Assembly: GCA_013416635.1 (NCBI GenBank)
Contig: JACCHT010000001.1
Location: 1,054,001 to 1,118,000 of the forward strand
From: Candidatus Thiodubiliella endoseptemdiera
Lineage (GTDB): Bacteria; Pseudomonadota; Gammaproteobacteria; PS1; Pseudothioglobaceae
Reading direction: 5' to 3'
Length of the DNA: 64,000 nucleotides
Positions within the stretch are counted from its first letter, which is position 1. Each line of letters begins with the position of its first letter. Positions 45,611 to 56,319 of this stretch are shown here, piece after piece. A program made the translations under genes and the position numbers. The notes beneath the pieces were generated by a model, which saw nothing but the letters and a program-made list of their open reading frames with translations, was not told where the DNA came from and did no database searches.

Positions 45611-45883
45611 TTAACTATGTTCAAGTTCATCAATCAAGTTATCTAAAGTACTGAGATTATTTTGATTTTTTAACGCTGCATTTAATTCTGAAAAAGCGGA
45701 GTCAAGCTCTTGTAAAGTATCATTTTTTACACTTTGTTGTTTGCAATTTATTAAATATAAATTGAGCGCTTTTTTAATGTGAAAACTACGGCTTCTTTCA
45801 GTAAGACTTGCGACTTCATCCAGTCCTTTAACCATTTCTGCTGGGATTCTAGTGGAGATAGCGATGCTAGGTGTTGTATTCAT
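45611..45883 (-). CDS. Ribbon-helix-helix protein (CopG/RHH type)
   Basis: 90 aa. ISTRIPAEMVKGLDEVASLT then RSRSFHIKKALNLYL is the RHH fold of ParD/RelB-type antitoxins and small repressors. The C-terminal tail is acidic and could bind a partner. No toxin gene follows; the next gene downstream is the truncated attC region, so if it was an antitoxin it is an orphan. It may simply regulate its own transcription. Confidence 0.8.
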   Translation of the reverse strand: MNTTPSIAISTRIPAEMVKGLDEVASLTERSRSFHIKKALNLYLINCKQQSVKNDTLQELDSAFSELNAALKNQNNLSTLDNLIDELEHS

Positions 45884-45950
45884 TTGTCATTCATTGTATT
45901 GCAAAGTCAACATTATAAAACAAAAGTAGCATTTGATTGTTTATTTTTGC

Positions 45951-48683
45951 TTAGTGTGCTTCCTGCCAAGAACTACCGATACCAACATCAACTTTAAGGG
46001 GAATGTCTAGTGGGTAAGCGTTTTCCATCAAGCCTTGTATTTTATGGGCAAATTCGTCGGCTTTTGAGGCGTTGACTTCAAATACCAATTCATCATGGAC
46101 TTGCATTATCATTTTAATGTCAGGGTTATTTTTGCCTATCCACGCATTAACATCAAGCATGGCTTGTTTGATAATGTCGGCGGATGAGCCTTGCATCGGG
46201 GCGTTAATGGCGGTGCGTAAGGCGTGCTGTTGTAACATTTTGTTTTTGGCGTTAATTTGTGGCAGGTATAAACGCCTGCCTATTAGCGTTTCCACAAAGC
46301 CTTTTTCTTTTGCCAATTCTTTGGTGCTGTCCATATAATTGAGTACGCTTGGGTAATTTGCAAAATATGCATCAATATATTGCTTGGCTTCGGTGCGTGA
46401 GACATTGATTTGCTTGGCAAGTCCGAAGGCACTCATACCATAAATCAAACCAAAATTAATGGCTTTGGCCTTACGACGGTGGTCGTTGGTAATTTGCTCA
46501 ATTGGGAGGTTAAACATCATTGATGCTGTGGCACGATGAACATCTTCGTCGTTATTAAAGGCTTTTAGCAGATGTTCGTCTTGGGATATGTGTGCCATAA
46601 TTCTAAGCTCAATTTGGGAGTAGTCTGCGGCGATAATGACATTACCTTTGCTGGCAATAAAAGCCGAACGAATTTTGGCACCTTGTTCACTACGAATGGG
46701 GATATTTTGTAGGTTGGGATTGCTAGATGACAGGCGACCTGTGGCAGTGCCTGCTTGATGATAAGAAGTGTGCAATCTTTTAGTGTGCAGGTCAATTTGC
46801 TTAGGCAATGCTTCTAAATAAGTGGAATTGAGTTTGGTTAATGTGCGATAACTGAGTATCAAATCTACTAATGGATGGTCTAATAATTTCAGCGCTTCTT
46901 CGTTGGTTGACGGTGCGCCTTTCGGGGTTTTCTTTTTCGGCTCTAACCCCAAACCCTCTTCTGAGAATAAGATTTGCTGGATTTGCTTTGGCGATTCTAA
47001 ATTAAACGCATCGCCTGCCAATTCAAATGCTTGCGCCTTAATGATTTCCATTTGTGCAGCCACATCAAATTGCTGCTTGCCTAAGATAGTAGCGTCCAAT
47101 TCTACGCCATTGCGTTCCATAGTTACCAGAACAGCAATTAGGGGTAATTCTATCATTTGATAAAGTTTGTAAAGTTTGGCATAATTCACCAATTCTTGTG
47201 CCAAAACTTCGTTGAGCTTATGCGTTACAATAACATCTTCACAGGCATACGGAGCGCCATCATTAATACTGACTTGGTTGAAAGTGATTTGTTTTTTGCC
47301 TTTGCCTGCAATATCGGAAAAATGGATGGTGGTATGCCCCAAATAATGCTCAGATAGATCATCCATATTATGCCTTGAGGCGACCGAATTCAAGCAATAG
47401 GATTTGAGCATGGTATCATCAACAATGCCGTTAAGGGCTATCCCATAATTTGCGAGAATATGGCTATCATATTTGAGGTTTTGTCCGATTTTACCGATGG
47501 ATTTGTTTTCTAAAATAGGTTTTAGTAGTGTCAGCACAATATCAAAATTTAACTGCTTTGGTGCATCTAGATAATCATGGCTGACGGGGATATAAAAACT
47601 GTCTTTATCAACTAAGAACACCCAACCCACGATTTTGGCATTCATATAGTCAAGCGATGTGGTTTCTAAATCAAAGACAAAATTTTTGCATGATTCTAAT
47701 CGTTTAACTAAATCGTCAAAATCGGTTGGCTCAAAAATAACGGTTTGTGTGTATTCTTTGAACCACTCAGTTATCGGCTTTTTGATTTCTGTTTCAGCAA
47801 TAGGCGTTGCTGTTGTGTCTGTTATTTGGGCAGGAACACTGCCTAATTGTTTGAGCCAAGCTACAAATCCATATTGCTGATATAAACTGGCGAGTTTTAC
47901 ATCGTTAGCACTCGGCTCGTCGTCTAAAATATTGCAGGGTAATTCCACATCAAATTTGAGCTGCACTAACTGATAAGATAGGTCTAATTTGTCAAAATTT
48001 TCGCGTAACTTTTCACCGACTTTGCCTCCAATTTTTTCGGCATTTTCCTTGATACCTGCAATGGATTTAAACTGTGCCAACCATTTCAACGCCGTTTTTG
48101 GCCCAACGCTCGGCACACCTGGAATGTTGTCCGCACTATCGCCTGTAAGTGCCAATAAATCTAAAATATGCTCAGGTGCAACGCCCATTTTTTCAATCAC
48201 GGTTTGGCGGTCGTATAATTTGCCTTTCATATCCAACTGGGAAATATTATCGCTAACTAATTGCATCAAGTCTTTGTCGCCACTGGCAATGATAGTTTGC
48301 ATTTTTTGCTCATCGGCAACCATCGCCAATGTCGCAATCACATCGTCTGCTTCTACCCCTGGCACACACATAAAATGAAAGCCCATAGCACGAATAATTT
48401 CGTACAAAGGCTCAATTTGTACGACTAAATCATCTTCGGCAGGTTTTCGATGGGCTTTGTATTCTGGGTAAATATCATGGCGATGGTTTTTACCTTTGGC
48501 ATCAAAAATTGCGATAAGTTTTGCTTCAGGGTATTGGTTCTGTAAACGCTTAATCGCATTAATAACACCAAACATTGCACCTGTTGGAAAGCCTTCCTCA
48601 TTGGTCAAATTTTGTGCAAGCGTGGAAAAATAAGCCCTAAATAAAAAGGCTGACCCATCTAATAGAATAAGTTGCTGTGACAT
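45951..48683 (-). CDS. polA: DNA polymerase I
   Basis: 910 aa from MSQQLILLDGSAFLFRAYF; an earlier ATG at 48701 adds six residues without homology. 5'-3' exonuclease domain about 1-290, 3'-5' exonuclease about 310-500 with the active-site FVFDLETTSLDYM, polymerase domain with DYSQIELRIMAHISQD, RRKAKAINFGLIYGMS and VHDELVFEV. All catalytic acids are present, so proofreading is intact. It fills gaps in repair and Okazaki fragments. One of the longest frames here and free of indels. Confidence 0.96.
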   Translation of the reverse strand: MSQQLILLDGSAFLFRAYFSTLAQNLTNEEGFPTGAMFGVINAIKRLQNQYPEAKLIAIFDAKGKNHRHDIYPEYKAHRKPAEDDLVVQIEPLYEIIRAMGFHFMCVPGVEADDVIATLAMVADEQKMQTIIASGDKDLMQLVSDNISQLDMKGKLYDRQTVIEKMGVAPEHILDLLALTGDSADNIPGVPSVGPKTALKWLAQFKSIAGIKENAEKIGGKVGEKLRENFDKLDLSYQLVQLKFDVELPCNILDDEPSANDVKLASLYQQYGFVAWLKQLGSVPAQITDTTATPIAETEIKKPITEWFKEYTQTVIFEPTDFDDLVKRLESCKNFVFDLETTSLDYMNAKIVGWVFLVDKDSFYIPVSHDYLDAPKQLNFDIVLTLLKPILENKSIGKIGQNLKYDSHILANYGIALNGIVDDTMLKSYCLNSVASRHNMDDLSEHYLGHTTIHFSDIAGKGKKQITFNQVSINDGAPYACEDVIVTHKLNEVLAQELVNYAKLYKLYQMIELPLIAVLVTMERNGVELDATILGKQQFDVAAQMEIIKAQAFELAGDAFNLESPKQIQQILFSEEGLGLEPKKKTPKGAPSTNEEALKLLDHPLVDLILSYRTLTKLNSTYLEALPKQIDLHTKRLHTSYHQAGTATGRLSSSNPNLQNIPIRSEQGAKIRSAFIASKGNVIIAADYSQIELRIMAHISQDEHLLKAFNNDEDVHRATASMMFNLPIEQITNDHRRKAKAINFGLIYGMSAFGLAKQINVSRTEAKQYIDAYFANYPSVLNYMDSTKELAKEKGFVETLIGRRLYLPQINAKNKMLQQHALRTAINAPMQGSSADIIKQAMLDVNAWIGKNNPDIKMIMQVHDELVFEVNASKADEFAHKIQGLMENAYPLDIPLKVDVGIGSSWQEAH

Positions 48684-48734
48684 AAGATGAATTTTACACA
48701 CTTAAACTATTTATCAACGGTATAAAATAAGCAC

Positions 48735-49466
48735 ATGACTACAATCACACCACAAACATTAATTAGCGCTCACGATATTTGTCTAACGCACCGTAGAAAA
48801 AGTGTACTGGATAAGGTAAGTTTTGAGTTAAAACAAGGCGATTTTGTGACTGTCATTGGTCCAAATGGGGCAGGGAAAAGTTCACTTATCAAAATTCTAC
48901 TCGGTTTGATTAAAGCAGATAGTGGCAAGGTAGTGCGTTCTAAAAATATTAAACTGGGCTATACACCGCAAACTTTTAACCCAAATCCATTCATTCCGAT
49001 TTCTGTGATTGATTTTCTTAATCTTAATCAAAAAGTTGCACCTGATTTTTTGCATCAGACGGTGGCGCTTACTGGCATTGAAGGTTTGCTAAAAAATCTG
49101 TTAAAAAATTGTTCTGGTGGTGAATTGCAACGCGTTTTATTAGCGCGTGCATTGCTCAATAAACCGAATGTTTTAATCCTCGATGAACCCGCACAAAACC
49201 TTGATGTCAGTGGGCAAATGCAACTCTACAAACTCATCCAAGACATCCATCAACAACAAGGCTGTGCAGTGCTGATGATTTCTCACGATTTGCACCGAGT
49301 GATGAAAGAATCCACACAAGTATTATGCCTGTATCATCATATTTGTTGCATGGGGCAGCCTGAAACCATTATTAAAGATAGTCAATTTAATGATTTATTC
49401 GCCGACCAAATGGATGAATTAATGGCAACTTATGAACACCATCACAATCATTGTCACGAAGATTAG
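48735..49466 (+). CDS. znuC: Zinc ABC transporter ATP-binding protein
   Basis: 243 aa. Walker A IGPNGAGKSSLIKILLG, signature CSGGELQRVLLARALL, Walker B VLILDEPAQNLD and H-loop MISHDLHRVM. The His-rich tail YEHHHNHCHED is typical of ZnuC. It energises zinc uptake. znuA and znuB are not adjacent; dapD follows. It is divergent from polA. Confidence 0.88.
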   Translation: MTTITPQTLISAHDICLTHRRKSVLDKVSFELKQGDFVTVIGPNGAGKSSLIKILLGLIKADSGKVVRSKNIKLGYTPQTFNPNPFIPISVIDFLNLNQKVAPDFLHQTVALTGIEGLLKNLLKNCSGGELQRVLLARALLNKPNVLILDEPAQNLDVSGQMQLYKLIQDIHQQQGCAVLMISHDLHRVMKESTQVLCLYHHICCMGQPETIIKDSQFNDLFADQMDELMATYEHHHNHCHED

Positions 49467-49512
49467 TGCTTCGCCCTGATATAATGTCTGTTTTTTGAAC
49501 GACGGATACATT

Positions 49513-50328
49513 ATGAAAGATATTATTGAAGCAGCTTTTGACAATAGAGCTAACATCAACCCACAAACTGCAAGTAGCGAAGTTAAACAAGCCGTTTCTG
49601 AGGCAATTCATCTGCTTGATTCAGGTCAGGCACGTGTTGCCGAGCAACAAGGCGTTGGTGATTGGACAGTTAATGAATGGCTAAAAAAAGCAGTGTTGCT
49701 TTCTTTTAGATTAGAAGACAATGTGCCAATGGAAGGTGGTTTTACGCAATATTACGATAAAGTGCCTTCAAAATTTGCCAATATGTCGCCAGCCGATTTT
49801 AATACAATGGGTATTCGTGTCGTGCCACCCGCCACCGCACGCCGTGGCTCATTCATCGGCAAAAATACCGTGCTTATGCCCAGTTATGTCAATATCGGTG
49901 CCTATGTTGATTCAGGCACCATGGTTGACACTTGGGCAACCGTCGGATCCTGTGCACAAATTGGTAAAAATGTACATTTATCAGGCGGTGTCGGCATCGG
50001 TGGCGTATTAGAACCTTTACAAGCCAGCCCAACCATCATTGAAGACAATTGTTTTATTGGTGCCCGGTCAGAAGTGGTTGAAGGCGTTATTGTCGAAGAA
50101 GGCGCTGTCATTTCAATGGGTGTTTACATCGGACAATCCACCAAAATATTCAACCGTGAAACAGGTGAAATTAGTTACGGACGCATCCCTGCTGGCTCAG
50201 TCGTTGTGTCTGGTAATTTACCAAGTAAAGACGGCAGTTATTCACTTTATTGTGCGGTTATTGTCAAACAAGTTGACGCTAAAACTCGCTCCAAAGTGGG
50301 CATTAACGAGTTGTTGAGAGGTATTTAA
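49513..50328 (+). CDS. dapD: Tetrahydrodipicolinate N-succinyltransferase
   Basis: 271 aa from [17 protein letters not shown]; an in-frame ATG 18 bp earlier is less likely. Left-handed beta-helix hexapeptide repeats run through [20 protein letters not shown] to [16 protein letters not shown]. It makes succinyl-amino-oxopimelate in lysine and diaminopimelate synthesis. A terminator follows. Confidence 0.95.
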   Translation: MKDIIEAAFDNRANINPQTASSEVKQAVSEAIHLLDSGQARVAEQQGVGDWTVNEWLKKAVLLSFRLEDNVPMEGGFTQYYDKVPSKFANMSPADFNTMGIRVVPPATARRGSFIGKNTVLMPSYVNIGAYVDSGTMVDTWATVGSCAQIGKNVHLSGGVGIGGVLEPLQASPTIIEDNCFIGARSEVVEGVIVEEGAVISMGVYIGQSTKIFNRETGEISYGRIPAGSVVVSGNLPSKDGSYSLYCAVIVKQVDAKTRSKVGINELLRGI

Positions 50329-50341
50329 CCTTTTAAAACTG

Positions 50342-50371
50342 AAAAAAACCCACTTTTTAGTGGGTTTTTTT
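50342..50371 (+). terminator. Terminator after dapD
   Basis: AAAAAAACCCAC and GTGGGTTTTTTT with a 6-base loop, 13 bp after the stop. Confidence 0.93.
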
Positions 50372-50473
50372 GTTTACCCTAATCTAAAACTATAAAACCC
50401 CAACAATTTCAGACAACAATCTAAACTTTCTTATTTCAAACCCGTTAAACTAAACAAAAAATCGGAGTAAAAA

Positions 50474-50952
50474 ATGAGTAAAAACGAACCAAATACACCT
50501 CAGCATTTAAAACAAAATTAGTGCTTGAGTTATTACAAAATGAAAGTACCTTGGTACAGATTGCTAGCAAGCATAACATCCTTCCACAAAACCTACAAAA
50601 CTGGAAGAAAACCTTCCTTGCTAATGCTGAAATTGCCATGGAGCCATCCAAGGCGGTTAAAGAATACAAAGAAGAGCTTGTTAAATCACAAAACAAAATG
50701 AGCGCTTAACAGCTCTGGTAGGCAAGGTAACCGTAGAGAAGGAATGGTTAGCAAAAAGCTAAAAGCTTGGGCTTATCTAATCTTAAACAATTAGTTGACT
50801 TCAAGCCGTCTTCAACATCTGCAACACAACCTTTATCAATTAATCAACAATGCCAACTGTTGAGCATTAACAGGAGTGGCTTATATTACACACCGCGTAC
50901 CAATGTGCGTAAAGATAAAATTAAATCTCATATCACCAAGGTGTTTGAACAA
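50474..50952 (+). pseudogene. Outer IS3 orfA and start of orfB
   Basis: MSKKRTKYTSAFKTKLVLE is readable only if one A is restored to the sixth-A run after the start; as given the frame stops early. OrfA then continues LLQNESTLVQIASKHN and ends near 50709 after another lesion. OrfB starts SLGLSNLKQLVDFKPS and runs to KSHITKVFEQ where the inner IS enters. Confidence 0.8.
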
Positions 50953-51036
50953 TACATTACCCCAAAACCTCAAACAACTTTCTAAATTTTCTTATATAGC
51001 AAACCCTAAGAAGCCCTCTTCTTTTCTGATTCAATT

Positions 51037-51888
51037 TTATACTTTCTTGATACACATCCATTGGTTTTTATATTTCAATGTTTCATGGAATCTTTGGTGA
51101 TTATAAAACTCAATATAATCATCTACATCCGTGGTTAACTCACTGATAGTTTGGTATTCGTTTAAATAAATCCTTTCACATTTAGCACTTCTCCAGAAGC
51201 GTTCAATGCAGATATTATCTGTGGCTCTGCCTTTGCCGTCCATTGAGATAGTAATACCCAGTTTTTGAGTCGCTTGGTGGCACCTCACTGGTGTATTGAC
51301 TGCCTTGATCGGTATTAAATATCTCTGGGTGCGGGTATTTTTCTAAAGCATCGTTGAGTACGCTCATCACTAACTGTGAATCCATTGTGTTGGATATTCT
51401 GTGTGATAAAACAGCCTTGGAATGCCAATCAATAATAGCAGCCATATACACCATACCTCCCGCAATCTTAATGTAGGTGATGTCTGTACTCCAAACTTGA
51501 TTAGCGTGGTTAATACCAAGACCTTGAAGCTTATAACTGTATTTTTTATGTGCTTTGATTGGTATGGCTGTATTAACCTGTTTAACCGCTAACACCGCTT
51601 TTACCCCAACGCTTGGCGATAACGAGCCACTGTGTTTAAACTTACCTTGTAACCGTCTTCAAGTAGTTGTTGATGCACTTTTTTCTCACCGTAAATAGGT
51701 ATTTGTTCAAACACCTTGGTGATATGAGATTTAATTTTATCTTTACGCACATTGGTACGCGGTGTGTAATATAAGCCACTCCTGTTAATGCTCAACAGTT
51801 GGCATTGTTGATTAATTGATAAAGGTTGTGTTGCAGATGTTGAAGACGGCTTGAAGTCAACTAATTGTTTAAGATTAGATAAGCCCAA
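51037..51888 (-). pseudogene. Inner IS3 orfB transposase, two frameshifts
   Basis: HTH_21 region with SINRSGLYYTPRTNVRKDK and YGEKKVHQQLLEDGYKV, then rve core with WSTDITYIKIAGGMVYMAA (Asp), FNTDQGSQYTSE (Asp) and ICIERFWRSAKCERIY (Glu). Compared with the outer copy it lacks one T near 51598 and one A near 51275. If these are sequence errors the enzyme is whole. Confidence 0.85.
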
Positions 51889-51892
51889 GCTT

Positions 51893-52182
51893 TTAGCTTT
51901 TTGCTAACCATTCCTTCTCTACGGTTACCTTGCCTACCAGAGCTGTTAAGCGCTCATTTTGTTTTTGTGATTTAACAAGCTCTTCTTTGTATTCTTTAAC
52001 CGCCTTGGATGGCTCCATGGCAATTTCAGCATTAGCAAGGAAGGTTTTCTTCCAGTTTTGTAGGTTTTGTGGAAGGATGTTATGCTTGCTAGCAATCTGC
52101 ACCAAGGTGCTTTCATTTTGTAATAACTCAAGCACTAATTTTGTTTTAAATGCTGAGGTGTATTTGGTTCGTTTTTACTCAT
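51893..52182 (-). pseudogene. Inner IS3 orfA, one frameshift
   Basis: Begins MSKKRTKYTSAFKTK only after restoring one A in the A-run following the start codon, the same lesion as in the outer copy. HTH region LLQNESTLVQIASKHNILPQ, then a helical C-terminus ending EKEWLAKS. Confidence 0.8.
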
Positions 52183-52270
52183 TTTTTACTCCGATTTTTT
52201 TGTTTAGTTTAACGGGTTTGAAATAAGAAAGTTTAGATTGTTGTCTGAAATTGTTGGGGTTTATATACAA

Positions 52271-52971
52271 ATACCTATTTACGGTGAGAAAAAGTGCATC
52301 AACAACTACTTGAAGACGGTTACAAGGTAAGTTTAAACACAGTGGCTCGTTATCGCCAAGCGTTGGGGTTAAAAGCGGTGTTAGCGGTTAAACAGGTTAA
52401 TACAGCCATACCAATCAAAGCACATAAAAAATACAGTTATAAGCTTCGAGGTCTTGGTATTAACCACGCTAATCAAGTTTGGAGTACAGACATCACCTAC
52501 ATTAAGATTGCGGGAGGTATGGTGTATATGGCTGCTATTATTGATTGGCATTCCAAGGCTGTTTTATCACACAGAATATCCAACACAATGGATTCACAGT
52601 TAGTGATGAGCGTACTCAACGATGCTTTAGAAAAATACCCGCACCCAGAGATATTTAATACCGATCAAGGCAGTCAATACACCAGTGAGGTGCACACCAA
52701 GCGACTCAAAAAACTGGGTATTACTATCTCAATGGACGGCAAAGGCAGAGCCACAGATAATATCTGCATTGAACGCTTCTGGAGAAGTGCTAAATGTGAA
52801 AGGATTTATTTAAACGAATACCAAACTATCAGTGAGTTAACCACGGATGTAGATGATTATATTGAGTTTTATAATCACCAAAGATTCCATGAAACATTGA
52901 AATATAAAAAACCAATGGATGTGTATCAAGAAAGTATAAAATTGAATCAGAAAAAGAAGAGGGCTTCTTAG
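52271..52971 (+). pseudogene. Outer IS3 orfB, 3' part
   Basis: Continues the interrupted transposase from YGEKK, with one A lost near 52292, through the whole DDE core to KKPMDVYQESIKLNQKKK. Contains all three catalytic acids but has no N-terminus of its own because of the nested IS. Confidence 0.88.
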
Positions 52972-53157
52972 GGTTTGCTATATAAGAAAATTTAGAAAGT
53001 TGTTTGAGGTTTTGGGGTAATGTAATAAAAAATAATACCACTAAAGAGATACTTATTGACCCTGTCATAAATTACCAAATTATAGAGGCCTTGCCTCTCA
53101 AAAGTTAGTGAATATTGTGGTTGCTTAATCATTTTCATGGGTTTTTTTTGCTTAAAA

Positions 53158-54389
53158 CTATTGGCAACTCAAAGAGGATTGTTGTTTATCAAGTAACCAT
53201 ACGCATTCGCCGATATGGGTGCCGTTTTGATTGTAAAACCTAAACTTTTTGTCGATATTGCTTAAAATACTGTAGCCAAAACCTGAGCGAGAATACACAA
53301 AATTGGCGAGGTGTTTGTCGATGTCCACTGATTTTTGTATTGTATTGCCGACTTTAATTAATTGTGTGCCACCATTGCCAATAACCAGTTGATCGTAATC
53401 ACTTTGCATGTCCAGTGTTTGTAGATAGTGTGCATGCCCAGCCATAAAGAGTGTGTTGCTTGGAAGTAAATCTTTAAATGCTATTTGCTGAGTGAGGTTG
53501 CCATAATAATATTTTGACTTCATTTTGTTATAAGTCCACATAGCCCGATGGGTGAGCAGTACATAAGTTAAATTTTTATCCAATTGCAACTGTTTTATTG
53601 CGGCTTTATACAATGCCAATTGTGCGTCAGAAGTGCTGCTATCCTTGCCATAACTGCTGTCAAATATGATGTAATTTACGCCTTTTAGCGTGAGAATGTA
53701 AGGATTTTCCATCTCGGTGCATTTTGTGCCTTTGCTTGATAGGCCCATGGCGATAAGTAACGGAACCAGCCGTTATACGCTCGGTTACAGTCTTCGTGAT
53801 TGCCTCTGGCAAATGCCATTACTGCAGACTGCAACAATGGATTGGCAGGTGCGAACCAATCGGCATTCCAAGTATCCCAGTTGTAGCCACTCGGGGAGCC
53901 TTTGCAACCTGCATTGCCCTTAGGACAAGGGGATTCTCTATACAAATAATCGCCTACATGTAAAACCACATCGGCTGTTTTTGCAGCAAGACTGGCACTT
54001 AATGTACGAAACGGCCAAGCCTCAATGTCATTACACGCTTGAACACTGTTATTTTTAATCCGACACCCTGTATCGCCTAGAATGGCAACACGATCTATCT
54101 GACTAGGCAAAGTGGGCAATGAATGTTGATTGATTTTGATTGAATAGGTATCACGACCGACCAACAACTCGCATACTGCGGGGAAATCTGCTGTTTTATC
54201 GGCTCTTAATGTCATTAAGTGGGATTTGTTATTGACCTCAACTTTGGGACATTGTGTATCGTCCAATAAAACCACTCTAATACTAAGTTGGTTATTGGGC
54301 ACCATTTGCACCCATTGATAATTTGATTGTGCGTAGGCTGAAGATGACGCTAGCAGTAAAATACTTGTTACAATTTTAGAAAATTTCAT
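53158..54389 (-). CDS. Exported calcineurin-like metallophosphoesterase, one frameshift
   Basis: About 410 aa. Start MKFSKIVTSILLLASSSAYA is a clean signal peptide; longer readings enter the MITE and are artefacts. Metal motifs: VAILGDTGCR, LHVGDYLYRESPC, FARGNHEDC, LLTHRAMW and FMAGHAHYLQ, the full set for purple acid phosphatase-like or metallophos enzymes. The frame breaks near 53733 in an A-run. Two Cys pairs suggest periplasmic disulfides. It probably releases phosphate from exported substrates. The MITE lies directly upstream and has replaced the native 5' region. Confidence 0.83.
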
Positions 54390-54392
54390 ATA

Positions 54393-54553
54393 GAGACCTT
54401 TGTATAAATAGGGATGATTAGCAAAGTGACAGATTTTATTAAATTGGAAATTTTTTAAATCCACTCCTAGTAGGGTTAAGGGTGTTTTTAAACAATTTTC
54501 AATTTGATGAAAGATGGTGCTTTGATGATTATTCATATTTATGCAGAGGTCTC
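54393..54553 (-). repeat. MITE copy 7 (161 bp), most diverged
   Basis: ATATA duplication at 54388-54392 and 54554-54558. It has several substitutions not seen in the other copies, including in the terminal repeats (TGTATAAAT and GCAGAGG), so it is older or mutated. Confidence 0.95.
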
Positions 54554-55409
54554 ATATAACCCCTTGGTTAAAACTCACACTAAAAATCACACCTAATAAC
54601 ACGCTAATACCAATGTATTGATTGTGCAAAAACGCTTGAAAGCAAGCGTTTTTTTCTCTATTTTTGATTAGCGTTTGATGAAAAACCATCAACAATGCAC
54701 TTAAAATTAATGCAATATCGTAAAAGATACCCAAATTAAAAACAGTTGATATTTTCATTAATATCAGTAACAAGCAAATTTGCAAGCCACCAATGATGAT
54801 TATATCGTATTTTGCAAATAAAATTGCACTAGATTTCACCCCAATTTTCAAATCTTCTTCCCGATCTGCCATTGCATACATCGTGTCATAAATCACTGTC
54901 CAAACAACCGTTGCCAAAAAAATCCACCACGCATTACTAGGCACATTGCCAAGCGTTGCCGCAAATGCCATCGGTACGCTCATCGCAAATGCACAGCCAA
55001 GCACGAACTGTGGCAGGTGCGTCCAGCGTTTGGTGAATGGATATAGAATTGCCAACAATGCGGCAACCATTGCCAATTGAATGGTTAGCCCGTTAGTCAT
55101 CAGCACCAACAAAAATGCCAGAATAAGCAAAGAAAAAAACAAAAATAACGCTTTTTTTGGGCTAATTTCACCCGTGGTAATCGGTCTATCCTGCGTTCGT
55201 TTGACTAATTTGTCAATTTTCCTATCGGCATAATCATTAATCACACAGCCTGCTGAACGCATTAATACTACGCCCAACACAAAAATTAACAACAATTTTA
55301 ACGCAGGCAACCCACTTTCTGCCAAAAATAATGCCCACAATGTCGGGTAGAGCAACAAATAAATGCCGACAGGTTTGTCCAAGCGCATTAGGCGAAAATA
55401 GGCGTTCAT
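54552..55409 (-). CDS. ubiA: 4-hydroxybenzoate octaprenyltransferase
   Basis: 285 aa, eight to nine membrane helices. Prenyl-diphosphate motifs NDYADRKIDKLVKRT and YDTMYAMADREED are both present. It attaches the isoprenoid tail in ubiquinone synthesis. Its stop codon TGA is formed partly by the MITE: T from the target and GA from the MITE end. So the native C-terminus may have been a little different. It overlaps rluC by 4 bp. Confidence 0.94.
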   Translation of the reverse strand: MNAYFRLMRLDKPVGIYLLLYPTLWALFLAESGLPALKLLLIFVLGVVLMRSAGCVINDYADRKIDKLVKRTQDRPITTGEISPKKALFLFFSLLILAFLLVLMTNGLTIQLAMVAALLAILYPFTKRWTHLPQFVLGCAFAMSVPMAFAATLGNVPSNAWWIFLATVVWTVIYDTMYAMADREEDLKIGVKSSAILFAKYDIIIIGGLQICLLLILMKISTVFNLGIFYDIALILSALLMVFHQTLIKNREKNACFQAFLHNQYIGISVLLGVIFSVSFNQGVI

Positions 55410-56311
55410 AATGTTGCCAAAAACGCTGTCAATTCAGCGGACAATGGGGCTTTCACCGTTTGGATTGTATCGGTGGTTGGGTTGGTAAAAGTTAACTGTT
55501 GTGCATGTAAAAATAAGCGTTTTAAGCCCTGTGAATGCACTTTGCGGTCAAAGTCTCTATCGCCGTATTTGTCATCTCCTGCCAATGGATGTCCCGCATA
55601 TTGTGCGTGTACACGGATTTGGTGCATACGCCCTGTTTCAATCAGCACTTCCACCAAGGAGGCATCAATACTATCGAAATTTTTGAGTGGTTGAAAATGA
55701 CTCACTGCCTCTTTGCCTTTAGCATCCACTATTGTGCAACGAGAATTTTGATACAAAGGTGCATCAATAGTATGGCGTTTTTTTGACCAAGTGCCTTTAA
55801 CTAAAGCGGTATAACGCTTTTCCATATGACGATTTACCAACTGCTCGTGCAAATTTTTTAACACTGAGCGTTTTTTAGCAATCAACAATACGCCCGAAGT
55901 TGCACGATCAATGCGATGCACTAATTCTAGGGGTGTGTTGGACATATCCCGCAACGCCTCAATCACACCAATATCAATACCACTACCGCCATGCACTGCC
56001 AATCCACTTGGCTTATTGAGTATCAACAAACCTTTATCTTCATATAAAATACTATCGGTCAATAGTTTTTTAAGACTATCAGAAGTTTTAGTGAGTTTGG
56101 ATTCAGACATACGAATCGGCGGAATACGCACCACATTATTCAATATTAATTTATAATCTGCTTTTTTTCTGCCTTTATCCACCCGCACTTCACCCTTTCG
56201 AATGATACGATAAATATGTGATTTCGGCACACCTTTCAAATGCTTCAATAAATAATTATCCAGTCGTTGCCCCACAGAAAATTCATCAACCGTTTGAAAA
56301 ATAACCCCCAT
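55406..56311 (-). CDS. rluC: 23S rRNA pseudouridine synthase RluC-type
   Basis: 301 aa. S4 domain at the N-terminus (GQRLDNYLLKHLKGVPKSHI) and the pseudouridine synthase core with the catalytic Asp in LVHRIDRATSGVL, then TGRMHQIRVHAQYAGHPLAGD. Start ATG at 56311 is preferred over a TTG at 56323 because GAGAGA precedes it. It lies 8 bp after the tatD stop region and overlaps ubiA. Confidence 0.9.
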   Translation of the reverse strand: MGVIFQTVDEFSVGQRLDNYLLKHLKGVPKSHIYRIIRKGEVRVDKGRKKADYKLILNNVVRIPPIRMSESKLTKTSDSLKKLLTDSILYEDKGLLILNKPSGLAVHGGSGIDIGVIEALRDMSNTPLELVHRIDRATSGVLLIAKKRSVLKNLHEQLVNRHMEKRYTALVKGTWSKKRHTIDAPLYQNSRCTIVDAKGKEAVSHFQPLKNFDSIDASLVEVLIETGRMHQIRVHAQYAGHPLAGDDKYGDRDFDRKVHSQGLKRLFLHAQQLTFTNPTTDTIQTVKAPLSAELTAFLATL

Positions 56312-56319
56312 ACTCTCTC

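Larger units (their letters stand above)
50953..52266 (-). mobile_element. IS3-family inner copy, nested and inverted
   Basis: 1314 bp, flanked by ACAA at 50949-50952 and 52267-52270. It is nearly identical to the outer copy and inserted in the opposite direction, so the two copies were both recent. Confidence 0.92.
50391..53024 (+). mobile_element. IS3-family copy, split by a second copy
   Basis: Outer element on the plus strand: orfA begins at 50474, orfB runs to 50952, is interrupted by the inner copy, and resumes at 52267 to 52971. Left end ACCCCAAC, right end GGGGTAATGTA. Removing 50953-52266 and one ACAA repeat joins KVFEQ to IPIYGE exactly as in the inner copy. Confidence 0.9.

Noticed and set aside
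45611..45883. Toxin-antitoxin pair with the RHH protein
   Set aside because: No second small gene is adjacent on the same strand, so only a lone RHH protein can be supported.
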